Assembly (NCBI RefSeq): GCF_003319175.1
Contig: NZ_QOHK01000001.1
Span: 372,001-436,000 of the forward strand
Direction: 5' to 3'
Origin: Blastococcus sp. TF02-8
GTDB taxonomy: Bacteria; Actinomycetota; Actinomycetes; Mycobacteriales; Geodermatophilaceae
DNA length: 64,000 nt
Part shown: positions 41,156-49,647 of the stretch, one piece after another
Position numbering within the stretch: position 1 is the stretch's first letter
How the letters are laid out: every line of letters begins with the position of its first letter
Program-made: the position numbers and the translations under genes
Notes under the pieces: generated by a model
What the model was told of the DNA's origin: nothing
Seen by the model: only the letters and a program-made list of their open reading frames with translations
Databases searched by the model: none

Positions 41156-42718
41156 ATGCACATCGGAGTCCCGCGCGAGACGCGCGCCCGCGAGACACGG
41201 GTGGCGGCCACGCCGGCCACGGTCGAGAAGCTGGTCGGTCTGGGCTACGACGTCGTGGTGGAGAGCGGCGCGGGGGCGGCGAGCAGCTTCCCCGACGACG
41301 CGTACGCGGCTGCGGGCGCGCGGGTCGGTACCGCCGAGGAGGCGTGGGGGGCCGACGTCGTGCTGCGGGTGAACGCACCCGCGGTCGAGGAGCTGCCACG
41401 GCTCCGGGACGGCGCCACGCTCATCGGGCTGCTGAGCCCGGCGTTCAACCCGGAGCTGGTCGAGGCACTGGCCCAGCGGCCGATCACCGCGCTGGCCATG
41501 GACGCCGTGCCCCGCATCTCCCGCGCCCAGTCGATGGACGTGCTCAGCTCGATGGCCAACATCGCCGGCTACCGCGCCGTCGTGGAGGCCGCGCACGTCT
41601 TCGGCCGCTTCTTCACCGGGCAGGTGACCGCCGCCGGCAAGGTCCCCCCGGCGAAGGTGCTCGTCGCCGGCGCCGGTGTCGCAGGGCTCGCGGCCATCGG
41701 CGCGGCCAGCAGCCTGGGCGCGATCGTGCGCGCCACCGACGTCCGGCCCGAGGTCGCCGAGCAGGTGCGCTCCCTGGGTGGTGAGTACGTCGCGGTGCCG
41801 GCCGGCGAGCAGGAGGCCAGCGCCGACGGCTACGCGCGCGAGATGGGCGAGGACTTCAACCGGCGCGCGGCGGAGATGTACGCCGAGCAGGCGGGTGACG
41901 TCGACATCATCATCACCACTGCCCTCATCCCCGGGAAGCCGGCACCGCGGCTGATCACCGAGGAGATGGTGGCCTCGATGCGGTCGGGCAGCGTGATCGT
42001 CGACATGGCGGCGGCACAGGGCGGGAACGTGACCGGCTCGGTGCCCGACGAGGTCGTGGTGACCGACAACGGCGTCTCGATCATCGGGTACACCGACCTG
42101 CCCGCCCGGCTGCCGGCCCAGGCCTCCCAGCTCTACGGCACGAACCTGGTCAACCTGCTGAAGCTGCTGACCCCCGAGAAGGACGGCCGGCTGGTCCTCG
42201 ACCTCGAGGACGTCGTCCAGCGGTCGATCACCGTCGTGCACGAGGGCGAGAAGACCTGGCCCCCGCCGCCGGTGCAGGTCTCGGCCGCGCCGGCTCCGGC
42301 CGCGGCTCCCCCGGCCGCGAAGGAGCCCGCTCCCCCACCGGAGCCGCCCAGGCCCGGGCGCCGGTTCGCCCTGGTCGGGGTGGGCGCGGCGGTGCTGTTC
42401 CTCGTCACGGCGCTCTCGCCCGACGAGCTGATCCAGCACCTCACGGTGTTCGCGCTCGCCGTCGTCATCGGCTTCTACGTCATCGGGCACGTGCACCACG
42501 CACTGCACACCCCGCTGATGAGCGTCACCAACGCGATCTCCGGGATCATCGTGGTCGGCGCGCTGCTGCAGATCGGTCACGACGACGCCGTGGTGACCGC
42601 GCTGGCCTTCGTCGCGATCCTGCTGGCCAGCATCAACGTCTTCGGCGGCTTCGCGGTGACCCGGCGGATGCTCGCCATGTTCACCCGCGGCCCCGGCCAG
42701 AAGGGTGCCGCCCGATGA
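41156..42718 (+). CDS. pntA: Proton-translocating NAD(P) transhydrogenase, alpha subunit
   Basis: A 520-residue alpha subunit that couples hydride transfer between NADH and NADP+ to proton movement. Domain I (about 1-370) binds NAD(H): [52 protein letters not shown], and [17 protein letters not shown] Pro/Ala-rich linker (about 375-400) leads to four membrane helices (about 405-510, including [25 protein letters not shown]). In many actinobacteria these are separate PntAA and PntAB; here they are fused as in E. coli. Ribosome site GAGGAATGGAGCGCC. Overlaps pntB by ATGA. Confidence 0.93.
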   Translation: MHIGVPRETRARETRVAATPATVEKLVGLGYDVVVESGAGAASSFPDDAYAAAGARVGTAEEAWGADVVLRVNAPAVEELPRLRDGATLIGLLSPAFNPELVEALAQRPITALAMDAVPRISRAQSMDVLSSMANIAGYRAVVEAAHVFGRFFTGQVTAAGKVPPAKVLVAGAGVAGLAAIGAASSLGAIVRATDVRPEVAEQVRSLGGEYVAVPAGEQEASADGYAREMGEDFNRRAAEMYAEQAGDVDIIITTALIPGKPAPRLITEEMVASMRSGSVIVDMAAAQGGNVTGSVPDEVVVTDNGVSIIGYTDLPARLPAQASQLYGTNLVNLLKLLTPEKDGRLVLDLEDVVQRSITVVHEGEKTWPPPPVQVSAAPAPAAAPPAAKEPAPPPEPPRPGRRFALVGVGAAVLFLVTALSPDELIQHLTVFALAVVIGFYVIGHVHHALHTPLMSVTNAISGIIVVGALLQIGHDDAVVTALAFVAILLASINVFGGFAVTRRMLAMFTRGPGQKGAAR

Positions 42719-44127
42719 CCGCCACCAGCGCCGCCGCCGCGGCCTACGTCGTCGCCGGGCTGCTGTTCATCCTCAGCCTGGCCGGCCTCTCCAAGCACGA
42801 GACGGCGAAGACGGGCAACGCCTACGGCATGGCCGGCATGGCCGTCGCCCTGCTGGCCACCATCGGCCTGGCCGCCGACCACGGCATCTCCGGGACCGGA
42901 GCCGCCCTGCTGGTGGTCGCCGTCGTCATCGGCGCGGCGATCGGCATCTGGCGGGCACGGGTGGTCGAGATGACCGGAATGCCCGAGCTGATCGCCCTGC
43001 TGCACAGCTTCGTGGGCCTGGCCGCCGTGCTGGTCGGCTGGAACGGCTACCTCTCGGTGGAGGCCGACCTCGACGCCCAGACCGAGGTCTCCTCGGACCT
43101 GATCGGCATCCACTCGGCCGAGGTCGTCATCGGCGTCTTCATCGGCGCGGTCACCTTCACCGGGTCGATCGTCGCCTTCCTGAAGCTGTCGGCGCGGATC
43201 AAGAGCAACCCGCTCATGCTGCCCGGGCGCAACAGGCTGAACCTGGGCGCGCTGGCGCTGTTCGCCGTCCTCACCGTCGTCTTCGTCGTCGAGCCGAACC
43301 TGCTGGTGCTCTCGGTGGTGACCGTGCTGGCCCTGGCGCTGGGCTGGCACCTGGTCGCCTCCATCGGCGGTGGTGACATGCCGGTCGTGGTCTCGATGCT
43401 CAACAGCTACTCCGGCTGGGCGGCGGCCGCCTCGGGCTTCCTGCTGGGCAACGACCTGCTGATCATCACCGGCGCCCTCGTGGGCTCCTCGGGTGCCTAC
43501 CTCTCCTACATCATGTGCAAGGCGATGAACCGCTCCTTCCTGTCGGTCATCGCCGGAGGGTTCGGCAACGAGGGCAGCGCGGCCTCCTCCGACGTCGACT
43601 ACGGCGAGCACACGGAGATCAGCGCGGAGGAGACCGCCGAGCTGCTCCGCGACGCGAAGTCCGTCGTCATCACCCCGGGCTACGGCATGGCCGTCGCCCA
43701 GGCGCAGGGCGCGGTCGCCGACCTCACCCGCAGGCTCACCGAGCGCGGGGTGGAGGTGCGCTTCGGCATCCACCCGGTCGCCGGGCGCCTCCCCGGGCAC
43801 ATGAACGTGCTGCTGGCGGAGGCGAAGGTGCCCTACGACGTCGTCCTCGAGATGGACGAGATCAACGACGACCTCGCCGAGACCTCCGTCGTCCTGGTCA
43901 TCGGGGCGAACGACACGGTGAACCCCGCGGCCGCCGAGGACCCGGGCAGCCCGATCGCCGGGATGCCGGTGCTGCGGGTGTGGGAGGCCGAGCGGGTCGT
44001 GGTGTTCAAGCGGTCGATGAACACCGGGTACGCCGGGGTCCAGAACCCGCTGTTCTTCCGCGAGAACAGCCGGATGCTCTTCGGCGACGCCCGCGAGCGG
44101 GTGGAGGACATCCTCCGCGCGCTCTGA
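42715..44127 (+). CDS. pntB: NAD(P) transhydrogenase, beta subunit
   Basis: A 470-residue beta subunit. Eight to nine membrane helices (about 1-270) include [23 protein letters not shown] and [29 protein letters not shown], the proton channel region; the NADP-binding domain III (about 290-470) has [56 protein letters not shown] and [16 protein letters not shown]. All are hallmark PntB motifs. The operon ends here; only 58 bases separate it from the next gene. Confidence 0.94.
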   Translation: MTATSAAAAAYVVAGLLFILSLAGLSKHETAKTGNAYGMAGMAVALLATIGLAADHGISGTGAALLVVAVVIGAAIGIWRARVVEMTGMPELIALLHSFVGLAAVLVGWNGYLSVEADLDAQTEVSSDLIGIHSAEVVIGVFIGAVTFTGSIVAFLKLSARIKSNPLMLPGRNRLNLGALALFAVLTVVFVVEPNLLVLSVVTVLALALGWHLVASIGGGDMPVVVSMLNSYSGWAAAASGFLLGNDLLIITGALVGSSGAYLSYIMCKAMNRSFLSVIAGGFGNEGSAASSDVDYGEHTEISAEETAELLRDAKSVVITPGYGMAVAQAQGAVADLTRRLTERGVEVRFGIHPVAGRLPGHMNVLLAEAKVPYDVVLEMDEINDDLAETSVVLVIGANDTVNPAAAEDPGSPIAGMPVLRVWEAERVVVFKRSMNTGYAGVQNPLFFRENSRMLFGDARERVEDILRAL

Positions 44128-44173
44128 TCCGGATCCGGGCCGAACGGCCCTGTTCCGGTACGGCAGGAGACGC

Positions 44174-44179
44174 TACGCT
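44174..44179 (+). promoter_or_regulatory. Predicted -10 element for the MEDS-STAS gene
   Basis: TACGCT ends six bases before the GTG at 44186, with no ribosome site: a leaderless arrangement like pdxY. Confidence 0.5.
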
Positions 44180-44185
44180 CGGTGC

Positions 44186-45028
44186 GTGCGCGGTCACGGA
44201 CTGGTGGGCGAGGTTGCCGGAGCGGAGGCACACGACCACGTGTGCTGGGTGTACCGGGACGATGCCGAGCTGCATGCCGTCGGCACCCGCTTCCTCGCCG
44301 GCGGTCTGGCCCGCGGTGAGCGCCTGCTGTGCGTCGGCGTGGATCTCGTGGAGCACCTCGGTCTGGACGACGTCGACCGCCTGGTCGCGGCCGGGACGCT
44401 GGTCGTGCTCACCCCCGACGAGGCGTACGTGGGGGCCGGTGGCTTCACCGCCGAGAAGCAGCGAGCGTTCTACGACACGGCCAGCCGCCGCGCCCGCACC
44501 GACGGGTACACCGGGCTGCGGGTCCTCGCCGAGCTGAGCTCGCTGGCCGGGGACCCCGGGCACGCTCGCGAGCTGGCCCGCTGGGAGCACCACGCCGACC
44601 AGTTCATCGGCTCCGACGCCGGCATGTCGGCCATGTGCGCCTACCGCGCGGACGCCTCGCCGGCGGCCGTGACCGACATCGCCGCCGTGCACCCCGCGGT
44701 GCACGCCCCCGACGGGGCCGTGCCCTTCCGCGTCTTCTTCGACCGCGGCCGGCTGGCGCTGTCCGGTGACGTCGACACGCTGGGCGCGGACCGGCTGGCC
44801 CGCATCCTGGACGTCTCCCCGATCCCGGCGGGCACCCGCTCCCTGGACCTCTCGGAACTGGACTTCGCCGACGTCGCCGCCTGCCGCGTGCTCGCCGCGT
44901 GGGCCCGTGCCGCCGCCCAGGACGGCGGTCGGGTGCAGCTGTGGAACGCCACCGCGCTCCTGCGGCGCATGTGGCCGGCCATGGGCCTGGACGCGTGGGC
45001 TCCGGTGCAGTTCGCCGCCGCCGCCTGA
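44186..45028 (+). CDS. MEDS-domain sensor with C-terminal STAS domain
   Basis: A 280-residue regulator. Residues about 10-175 are a MEDS sensory domain (AHDHVCWVYRDDAELHAVGTRFLAGGLARGERLLCVG); about 185-275 form a STAS domain (GRLALSGDVDTLGADRLARIL, SLDLSELDFADVAACRVLAAW). In anti-anti-sigma STAS proteins a Ser or Thr follows the Asp of the D-S-x-G motif and is phosphorylated; here the sequence is D-V-A-A, so it probably cannot be switched that way. It resembles the MEDS-ATPase protein at 22196 in its sensory half, suggesting a partner-like relation. Convergent with a GAF-ANTAR gene, seven bases between stops. Confidence 0.82.
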   Translation: MRGHGLVGEVAGAEAHDHVCWVYRDDAELHAVGTRFLAGGLARGERLLCVGVDLVEHLGLDDVDRLVAAGTLVVLTPDEAYVGAGGFTAEKQRAFYDTASRRARTDGYTGLRVLAELSSLAGDPGHARELARWEHHADQFIGSDAGMSAMCAYRADASPAAVTDIAAVHPAVHAPDGAVPFRVFFDRGRLALSGDVDTLGADRLARILDVSPIPAGTRSLDLSELDFADVAACRVLAAWARAAAQDGGRVQLWNATALLRRMWPAMGLDAWAPVQFAAAA

Positions 45029-45035
45029 GCCGGCC

Positions 45036-45752
45036 TCAGCGTCGCGGCAGCTCGCCCGACTCCACGACCCGCTGGGCCACCGCCCGCACCTTGGTGTTCG
45101 TCTCCATCGACAGCCGTGCCAGCGCCTGGAAGGCCTGGTCGGCGGTCAGCCTGAACCGCTCCATGAGGATCCCCTTGGCCTGGTCGATGACGGCGCGGGA
45201 CTCCAGCGCCAGCTCCAGGTTCCTGGCGTGGTCGCGGGCCTGCTCGTAGGCGAGCATGTTGCCGGCCACCACGGCCGCGTACTCCGCGAAGCGCTCCGCG
45301 AACCCGCGGGCCGCCTCGTCGATCGCCCCGGCCTCGCGGGCGTAGACGTTGAGCCCACCGCCGAGCTGCTCGTGCACCGGGAAGGGCAGCGACATCAGGC
45401 CTCGGCAGCCGCTCTCCCGGACGAGCGCGAGGTAGTCCGGCCAGCGGTCGTCCGCGGCGGTGTCGGGGACTTCGACCGGACGGCCCTCCGCCGCGGCGAG
45501 CAGGCACGGCCCCTCGCCCCGTTCGTACTGGTTCTCGTCCAGCCCGCGGGCCAGGTCGCCGCTGTACGCGGCGGTGACCGCCGTGCCGTTCCGCAGCAGG
45601 GTCACCGACGCCTCGGTGTCGCCCGGGAGGCTCTGCTGCACCAGGGAGACCACGGCATCGAGGACCGAGCTCATCGAGTGCTCACCGAGCCGCATCCGGC
45701 CGAGCTGGTCGAGAGCGGCTCCGGGGAGCAGGGGGGAAGGGTCGTGGGCCAC
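45036..45752 (-). CDS. GAF-ANTAR antitermination regulator
   Basis: A 238-residue protein: GAF sensory domain (about 10-165, SMSSVLDAVVSLVQQSLPG, GEGPCLLAAAEGRPVEVPDTAADDRWPDY) followed by an ANTAR RNA-binding domain (about 175-230, ESRAVIDQAKGILMERFRLTADQAFQALARLSMETNTKVRAVAQRVV). ANTAR proteins bind RNA hairpins and prevent termination. The GTG start has GGAGG four bases upstream, but that site is buried in a perfect 9-bp stem (see 45757-45785). It is divergent from a paralogue at 46112. Confidence 0.88.
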   Translation of the reverse strand: MAHDPSPLLPGAALDQLGRMRLGEHSMSSVLDAVVSLVQQSLPGDTEASVTLLRNGTAVTAAYSGDLARGLDENQYERGEGPCLLAAAEGRPVEVPDTAADDRWPDYLALVRESGCRGLMSLPFPVHEQLGGGLNVYAREAGAIDEAARGFAERFAEYAAVVAGNMLAYEQARDHARNLELALESRAVIDQAKGILMERFRLTADQAFQALARLSMETNTKVRAVAQRVVESGELPRR

Positions 45753-45756
45753 GCCG

Positions 45757-45785
45757 GCCTCCGGGATCGGTTGCGACCCGGAGGC
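45757..45785 (-). promoter_or_regulatory. Leader hairpin that buries the ribosome site of the GAF-ANTAR gene
   Basis: On the minus strand GCCTCCGGG and CCCGGAGGC pair perfectly over 9 bp with an 11-base loop. The 3' arm contains GGAGG, the only ribosome site before the GTG at 45752, and CCTCC in the 5' arm is its complement. This is a plausible translational switch. Confidence 0.55.
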
Positions 45786-45871
45786 ACCCCCGGCTCAGGT
45801 CGTGGTGTCCGACGGACCGGCACGAGCGGGCGGCGCGTCCGACCGGTCCCTCGTGACGTGTGCCCACGCGA

Positions 45872-45888
45872 GCTACCGCCACGGTAGC
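45872..45888. promoter_or_regulatory. Palindrome in the divergent GAF-ANTAR region
   Basis: GCTACCG-CCA-CGGTAGC, a 7-bp perfect inverted repeat, in the 359-base gap (45753-46111) between the two GAF-ANTAR genes. It could be an operator or a short hairpin. The rest of the gap shows TATGCT at 45970-45975 as a possible -10 for the plus-strand gene, giving a leader of about 130 bases. Confidence 0.4.
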
Positions 45889-46111
45889 GCGCCGACGCCA
45901 GGGCGCGGTCCGCTCCGCGGCACCGGCACGCCGTCGCAGGTCACGACACAGCCACCGGATCCGGGTGACTATGCTCGACCACGACGAGCGCGTCACACAG
46001 CCGGCGCGCGGCGGGTCCCTCGGGCCCGCGACCGGAGCGACCCTGGAACCACCGTGGTCGTCCGCTCCCGCCGGCAGTGCTGTCCGGTGCACGACCAGAC
46101 GGAGAAGACGC

Positions 46112-46831
46112 GTGACACCGCCCGACGACGGATCCGACGTCGTCCACCCGGCTCTCGACGAGCTCGGGCAGCTCTCCTTCGCCGAGCACTCGCTGGAGTC
46201 GGTGCTGGGCAAGGTGACCGAGCTGGCCACGCGGGTGCTGCCCGGCCGGCCGCTGGCCTCGGTCACCATCCTGACCGAGGGCCGGCCCGCCACCGTGGCC
46301 GGCAGCGAGCAGCTCGCCGTCGAGCTGGACGAGCTCCAGTACCGGCTGGGGGCGGGCCCCTGCCTCCAGGCTGCCTCCACCGGGAGGCCGGCAGGCATCC
46401 CCGACACCGGCACCGACCCGGACTGGCCGGAGTTCGCGGCAGCGGCGGCGAGCCGCGGGGTGGGGAGCGTGTTCTCCTACCCCCTGCCCGCCCAGGAGCT
46501 CGTGTCCGGCGGGTTGAACGTCTACTCCCGGCACGCGGGCGCCGCCGACGAGCGCACCCGCAGCCTCGTGTCCCGGTTGGCCGCCTACGCGGTCGGCCCG
46601 GTGTCCAACGTGTACCTGTACGAGACCGCCGTGGAGCGCGCCGACCACCTGGAGGCGGCGCTCCGGTCGCGCGCGGTCATCGACCAGGCCAAGGGCATCC
46701 TCATGGAGCGCTTCAAGGTCACGGCCGACCAGGCCTTCCAGGTGCTCGCCCGGCTGTCGATGGAGCGCAACGTCAAGCTGCGCGACGTGGCCACCCAGGT
46801 CGTCCACACCGGAGACCTCGACCTCACCTGA
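46112..46831 (+). CDS. GAF-ANTAR antitermination regulator (paralogue)
   Basis: A 239-residue GAF-ANTAR protein, clearly paralogous to the one at 45036: GAF region LGQLSFAEHSLESVLGKVTELATRVLPG and LGAGPCLQAASTGRPAGIPDTGTDPDWPEF, ANTAR region RSRAVIDQAKGILMERFKVTADQAFQVLARLSMERNVKLRDVATQVV (about 180-230). The GTG at 46112 follows GGAGAAGACGC. Upstream in-frame starts (for example 45969) exist but lack a ribosome site. Several RNA hairpins lie just downstream, which may be relevant targets. Confidence 0.87.
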   Translation: MTPPDDGSDVVHPALDELGQLSFAEHSLESVLGKVTELATRVLPGRPLASVTILTEGRPATVAGSEQLAVELDELQYRLGAGPCLQAASTGRPAGIPDTGTDPDWPEFAAAAASRGVGSVFSYPLPAQELVSGGLNVYSRHAGAADERTRSLVSRLAAYAVGPVSNVYLYETAVERADHLEAALRSRAVIDQAKGILMERFKVTADQAFQVLARLSMERNVKLRDVATQVVHTGDLDLT

Positions 46832-46851
46832 ACCCGGTCCGGCCGGGAGGC

Positions 46852-46952
46852 GTGCACCCACCGGGCGGTGGGCACCCCCCCTGCCACGGCCCCCGGAGCG
46901 CCGGCGGTCCGGGGGACCCAGATCCAGCGGTCGAAGCAGCGGCCGCTGGATC
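46852..46952 (+). promoter_or_regulatory. Three consecutive hairpins after the GAF-ANTAR gene
   Basis: Hairpin 1 (46852-46875) has GTGC..CCACC paired with GGTGGGCAC, two bases bulged. Hairpin 2 (46890-46915) is CCCCCGGA/TCCGGGGG with a 10-base loop. Hairpin 3 (46921-46952) has a 13-bp stem with one G-U pair and the six-base loop AAGCAG. They could be terminators or an ANTAR-type target ahead of the gene at 47008; the loop lacks the G at position four expected of the known ANTAR motif. Confidence 0.45.
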
Positions 46953-47007
46953 GCCCCGACGGGTACGCCGGGTTGCGTCCCGGACCCCGGCGGCCGACGG
47001 TGGCTCC

Positions 47008-47445
47008 GTGGACCCCTTCCGCGGCCTCGGGCTGCCCCGCATCCCCGGGTTCGGGGAGCTGCTTACCCTCCTGCAGACCCAGACCGAGGCGCTCGCCCAG
47101 CTGCCGCGCACGCTCTCGGACCTCAACGGCGCCGTCCGGCAGCTCACCGAGGCGGTCACCTCTGCACGCGAGACGATCACCTCGGCCCAGCGCATGGCCG
47201 AGCGGCTGGAGTCGCTGGTCGACGAGCTGGAGGAGCCGGTGCGCGCCCTGAAGCCGGGCCTGGAGCGCGTCGGTCGGGTGCTCGACGACCCCGCCGTCGA
47301 CACCGTGCCGGAGACGCTGCGCCGGATCCACGACGACCTCATGCCGCTGATCCACGGGCTGCGGCAGGCCCAGACCCGGGTCGGCTCCGTGACCGGCCTG
47401 CTCCGCCGCCGCCCCCGGGACGGCGAGGAGGACGACGGCTGGTGA
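47008..47445 (+). CDS. Coiled-coil hypothetical protein
   Basis: A 145-residue soluble protein of long amphipathic helices. It opens with DPFRGLGLPRIPGFGELLTLLQTQTEALAQLPRTLSDLNGAVRQLTEAV and continues with heptad-like SARETITSAQRMAERLESLVDELEEPVRALKPGLERVGRVLDDPAVDTVPETLRRI, ending in a basic/acidic tail. A similar helical, proline-punctuated style appears in the small protein at 52536. No enzyme motif is visible. GACGGT lies six bases before the GTG, matching the leaderless spacing. It converges on the MFS gene. Confidence 0.65.
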   Translation: MDPFRGLGLPRIPGFGELLTLLQTQTEALAQLPRTLSDLNGAVRQLTEAVTSARETITSAQRMAERLESLVDELEEPVRALKPGLERVGRVLDDPAVDTVPETLRRIHDDLMPLIHGLRQAQTRVGSVTGLLRRRPRDGEEDDGW

Positions 47446-47454
47446 CCGACCCCG

Positions 47455-48849
47455 TCAGGCCACGGGGGCGGGCTCTCGCTGCGCCGCGCCGTCGAGGCGG
47501 TAGCGCCGCTGCGAGAGCAGAGCCAGCCCCATGACGACGGCGGAGATCACGGTGAAGCCCAGGAGTACGGCCAGCCGGGCTCCTTCGGTCTGCACGACGT
47601 CCTCGCCGGCGGTGCTGGCGACGAAGCCGCCGAGCGCGAGCGCTGCCGAGTAGAGGTAGGGCCCGGCCGCCGCCCCGACCGCCTCGGTGGCGGTCCAGAC
47701 GCCGGTGTAGGCGCCGGCGCGGGCCAGCTCGGTCTCGCCGCCCGCGCGCACGGTGTCGGGCACCATGGAGAAGGGGAACAGCTGCAGCCCGGCGAAGGCG
47801 ACGCCGAGGGCGAGCGTCGCCAGCACCACGACGACCAGCCCGAGCCGCGCGCCGACCAGCAGCACCAGCGAGCCGGCCACGAACAGCGCCTGCGCCGCGA
47901 GCAGGCACCGCTGCTTGCCCCGGGACCGGGAGAGCCGGAACCACAGCGGGGTGGTGAGCAGGGCAGGCGCCATGAAGGCGGCCATGAGCACGGTCGTGAA
48001 GGCCGGCCGGTCCAGCTCGTACTCGGCGAAGTACGGCAGCCCGGCCAGGACGAGGTGCGTCGTGGTGGACATCAGCAGGTAGCTCGTGACGAGGATCCGG
48101 AACGACGGGTTGGCCCTCAGCACGCTGACCGACTCGGTGAGCGCCGCGCGGGCGGGCCGGTGCGCCTCCGGGGCGGTCACGGGCGCGGTGGCGGGGGCGA
48201 GCCGGCGCACGCCGCCGACGCCGACCACCTGGAAGACCAGCATGAACGCGCCGAGCGCGGCGGCCATGACCACGTAGCCGCCCACGCCGCTGTCCTCGTC
48301 GGCCAGCAACGGGGCGAGGGCACCGGAGACCAGGATGCCGACGGTCAGCACGATCATCCGGAAGCTCATGATCCGGGTGCGCTCGTCGTAGCCCACCGCC
48401 ACGTCCGTGGGCGTGGCCAGGTAGGGCACCTGGTAGCCGGCGAACAGCGTGTTGCCGAGGACGAACCAGCCGCCCACCCACAGCGCGGCGAGGTACTCGG
48501 AGTCCGCGACCGCCCCGGGCACGGCGAAGGTCGCGAGGAACGCCGGACCGAGCAGGCAGCCCACGAGCAGCAGCCGCACCCGGGTGCCGCGCCGGCGTCG
48601 GTCGGTGTCGGACAGGGTGCCCACGAACGGGTGCAGTACGACGTCGACGATCTTGGGCACCAGCAGGGTGAGCCCGGCCAGCCACGGGGAGACGCCGAGG
48701 GTGTCGGTGAGGAAGTAGAGCAGCAGCAGCCCGGGCACCGTCACGTAGACGCCCATGCCGGCCGAGCCCAGGGCGTACCGGACCAGCGTGGACCGGGCGA
48801 CCGGCCCGTCGGCCGCGCCTGCCCCGGCCGGGGTGGTGAGCACGCTCAT
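47455..48849 (-). CDS. MFS transporter (GPH/MelB-like symporter)
   Basis: A 464-residue membrane protein with twelve predicted helices. GMGVYVTVPGLLLLYFLTDTLGVSPWLAGLTLLVPKIVDVVLHPFVGTLSDTDRRRRGTR (about 27-88) contains the DxxxDPxxG-like helix 2 and loop 2-3 motif of the glycoside-pentoside-hexuronide group. The second half repeats the layout (RGKQRCLLAAQALFVAGSLVLLVGAR). The ATG at 48849 follows GAGGAGAGG. It is divergent from a TetR gene with 31 bases between starts, so TetR control is likely. The substrate is unknown. Confidence 0.85.
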   Translation of the reverse strand: MSVLTTPAGAGAADGPVARSTLVRYALGSAGMGVYVTVPGLLLLYFLTDTLGVSPWLAGLTLLVPKIVDVVLHPFVGTLSDTDRRRRGTRVRLLLVGCLLGPAFLATFAVPGAVADSEYLAALWVGGWFVLGNTLFAGYQVPYLATPTDVAVGYDERTRIMSFRMIVLTVGILVSGALAPLLADEDSGVGGYVVMAAALGAFMLVFQVVGVGGVRRLAPATAPVTAPEAHRPARAALTESVSVLRANPSFRILVTSYLLMSTTTHLVLAGLPYFAEYELDRPAFTTVLMAAFMAPALLTTPLWFRLSRSRGKQRCLLAAQALFVAGSLVLLVGARLGLVVVVLATLALGVAFAGLQLFPFSMVPDTVRAGGETELARAGAYTGVWTATEAVGAAAGPYLYSAALALGGFVASTAGEDVVQTEGARLAVLLGFTVISAVVMGLALLSQRRYRLDGAAQREPAPVA

Positions 48850-48880
48850 CAATCCTCTCCTCGCTTGATTGTGGGGCGTG

Positions 48881-49600
48881 ATGGTAGCCACACTGGACGG
48901 CGTGAGGAAGACCGAGAGCGAGAAGACCCCGCCGGCCCGCCGGGGCCCGGGCCGCCCGCGGCGCGACGCCGGCGCCCGGCCGACCCGCGAGCGCGTGCTG
49001 GAGGCGGCGACCGCGCTGTTCGCCGAGCGGGGGGTGGAGGGCGTCGCCGTCCGCGACATCGCGGAGCGGGTGGGCATCGACGTCTCGAGCGTGCACCACC
49101 ACTTCCCGACGAAGACGGCGCTCTACGAGGCCTGCTTCGCCGCGGTGTTCTCGGCCGAGCGGGACGCGCTGGACGCCGAGGTCGAGCGCCTGGCCACCGC
49201 GCTGGCCACCGGGGACCGCGACCAGTTCGTCGGTGCGCTGCACGCCCTCATCGACGCCTTCGCCACCTTCCTCGAGGAGCACCCCGAGACCACGTTCCTC
49301 TGGCTGCGCCGCTGGCTGGACCCGGCTGCGGCCACGGCGCTGGACGAGGCGTACGCGCTGCCGATCTACTCCCGCATCGAGGACGCGCTGCTGACCGCGG
49401 CCGGCCGCGGGCTGATCGTCGAGCCGACCCCGCACGTCACGGTGCGCAGCCTGGTCTGGGCCGCGCACGGTCACGTGACCAGCCTGTCGGCCATCGCCCG
49501 CGATCCGGTCGCCGCAGGGCGCGAGCGCCGGGAGTTCCGGGCCTTCGCGCACCGCTTCATCGACCGCCTGTATCCGGACCGACCGGCTTCCCCTTCGTGA
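48881..49600 (+). CDS. TetR-family transcriptional regulator
   Basis: A 239-residue repressor. After a basic N-terminus the helix-turn-helix spans about 35-82: RERVLEAATALFAERGVEGVAVRDIAERVGIDVSSVHHHFPTKTALYEACF. The remaining helical part binds an unknown ligand. Start choice is uncertain (ATG 48881, GTG 48902 or 48869); no strong ribosome site exists. It is divergent from the MFS transporter and 47 bases upstream of the monooxygenase-SDR fusion, both likely targets; a palindrome lies ahead of the latter. Confidence 0.85.
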   Translation: MVATLDGVRKTESEKTPPARRGPGRPRRDAGARPTRERVLEAATALFAERGVEGVAVRDIAERVGIDVSSVHHHFPTKTALYEACFAAVFSAERDALDAEVERLATALATGDRDQFVGALHALIDAFATFLEEHPETTFLWLRRWLDPAAATALDEAYALPIYSRIEDALLTAAGRGLIVEPTPHVTVRSLVWAAHGHVTSLSAIARDPVAAGRERREFRAFAHRFIDRLYPDRPASPS

Positions 49601-49614
49601 CTCGACGTGGTTTT

Positions 49615-49632
49615 ATCCATCGTCCGTTGGAT
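49615..49632. promoter_or_regulatory. Inverted repeat upstream of the monooxygenase-SDR fusion
   Basis: ATCCA-N8-TGGAT, an AT-rich 5-bp inverted repeat placed 15 bases before the ATG at 49648 and overlapping the region expected for the promoter start. It is a candidate TetR operator. Confidence 0.45.
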
Positions 49633-49647
49633 TGAAGGAGACGAACG

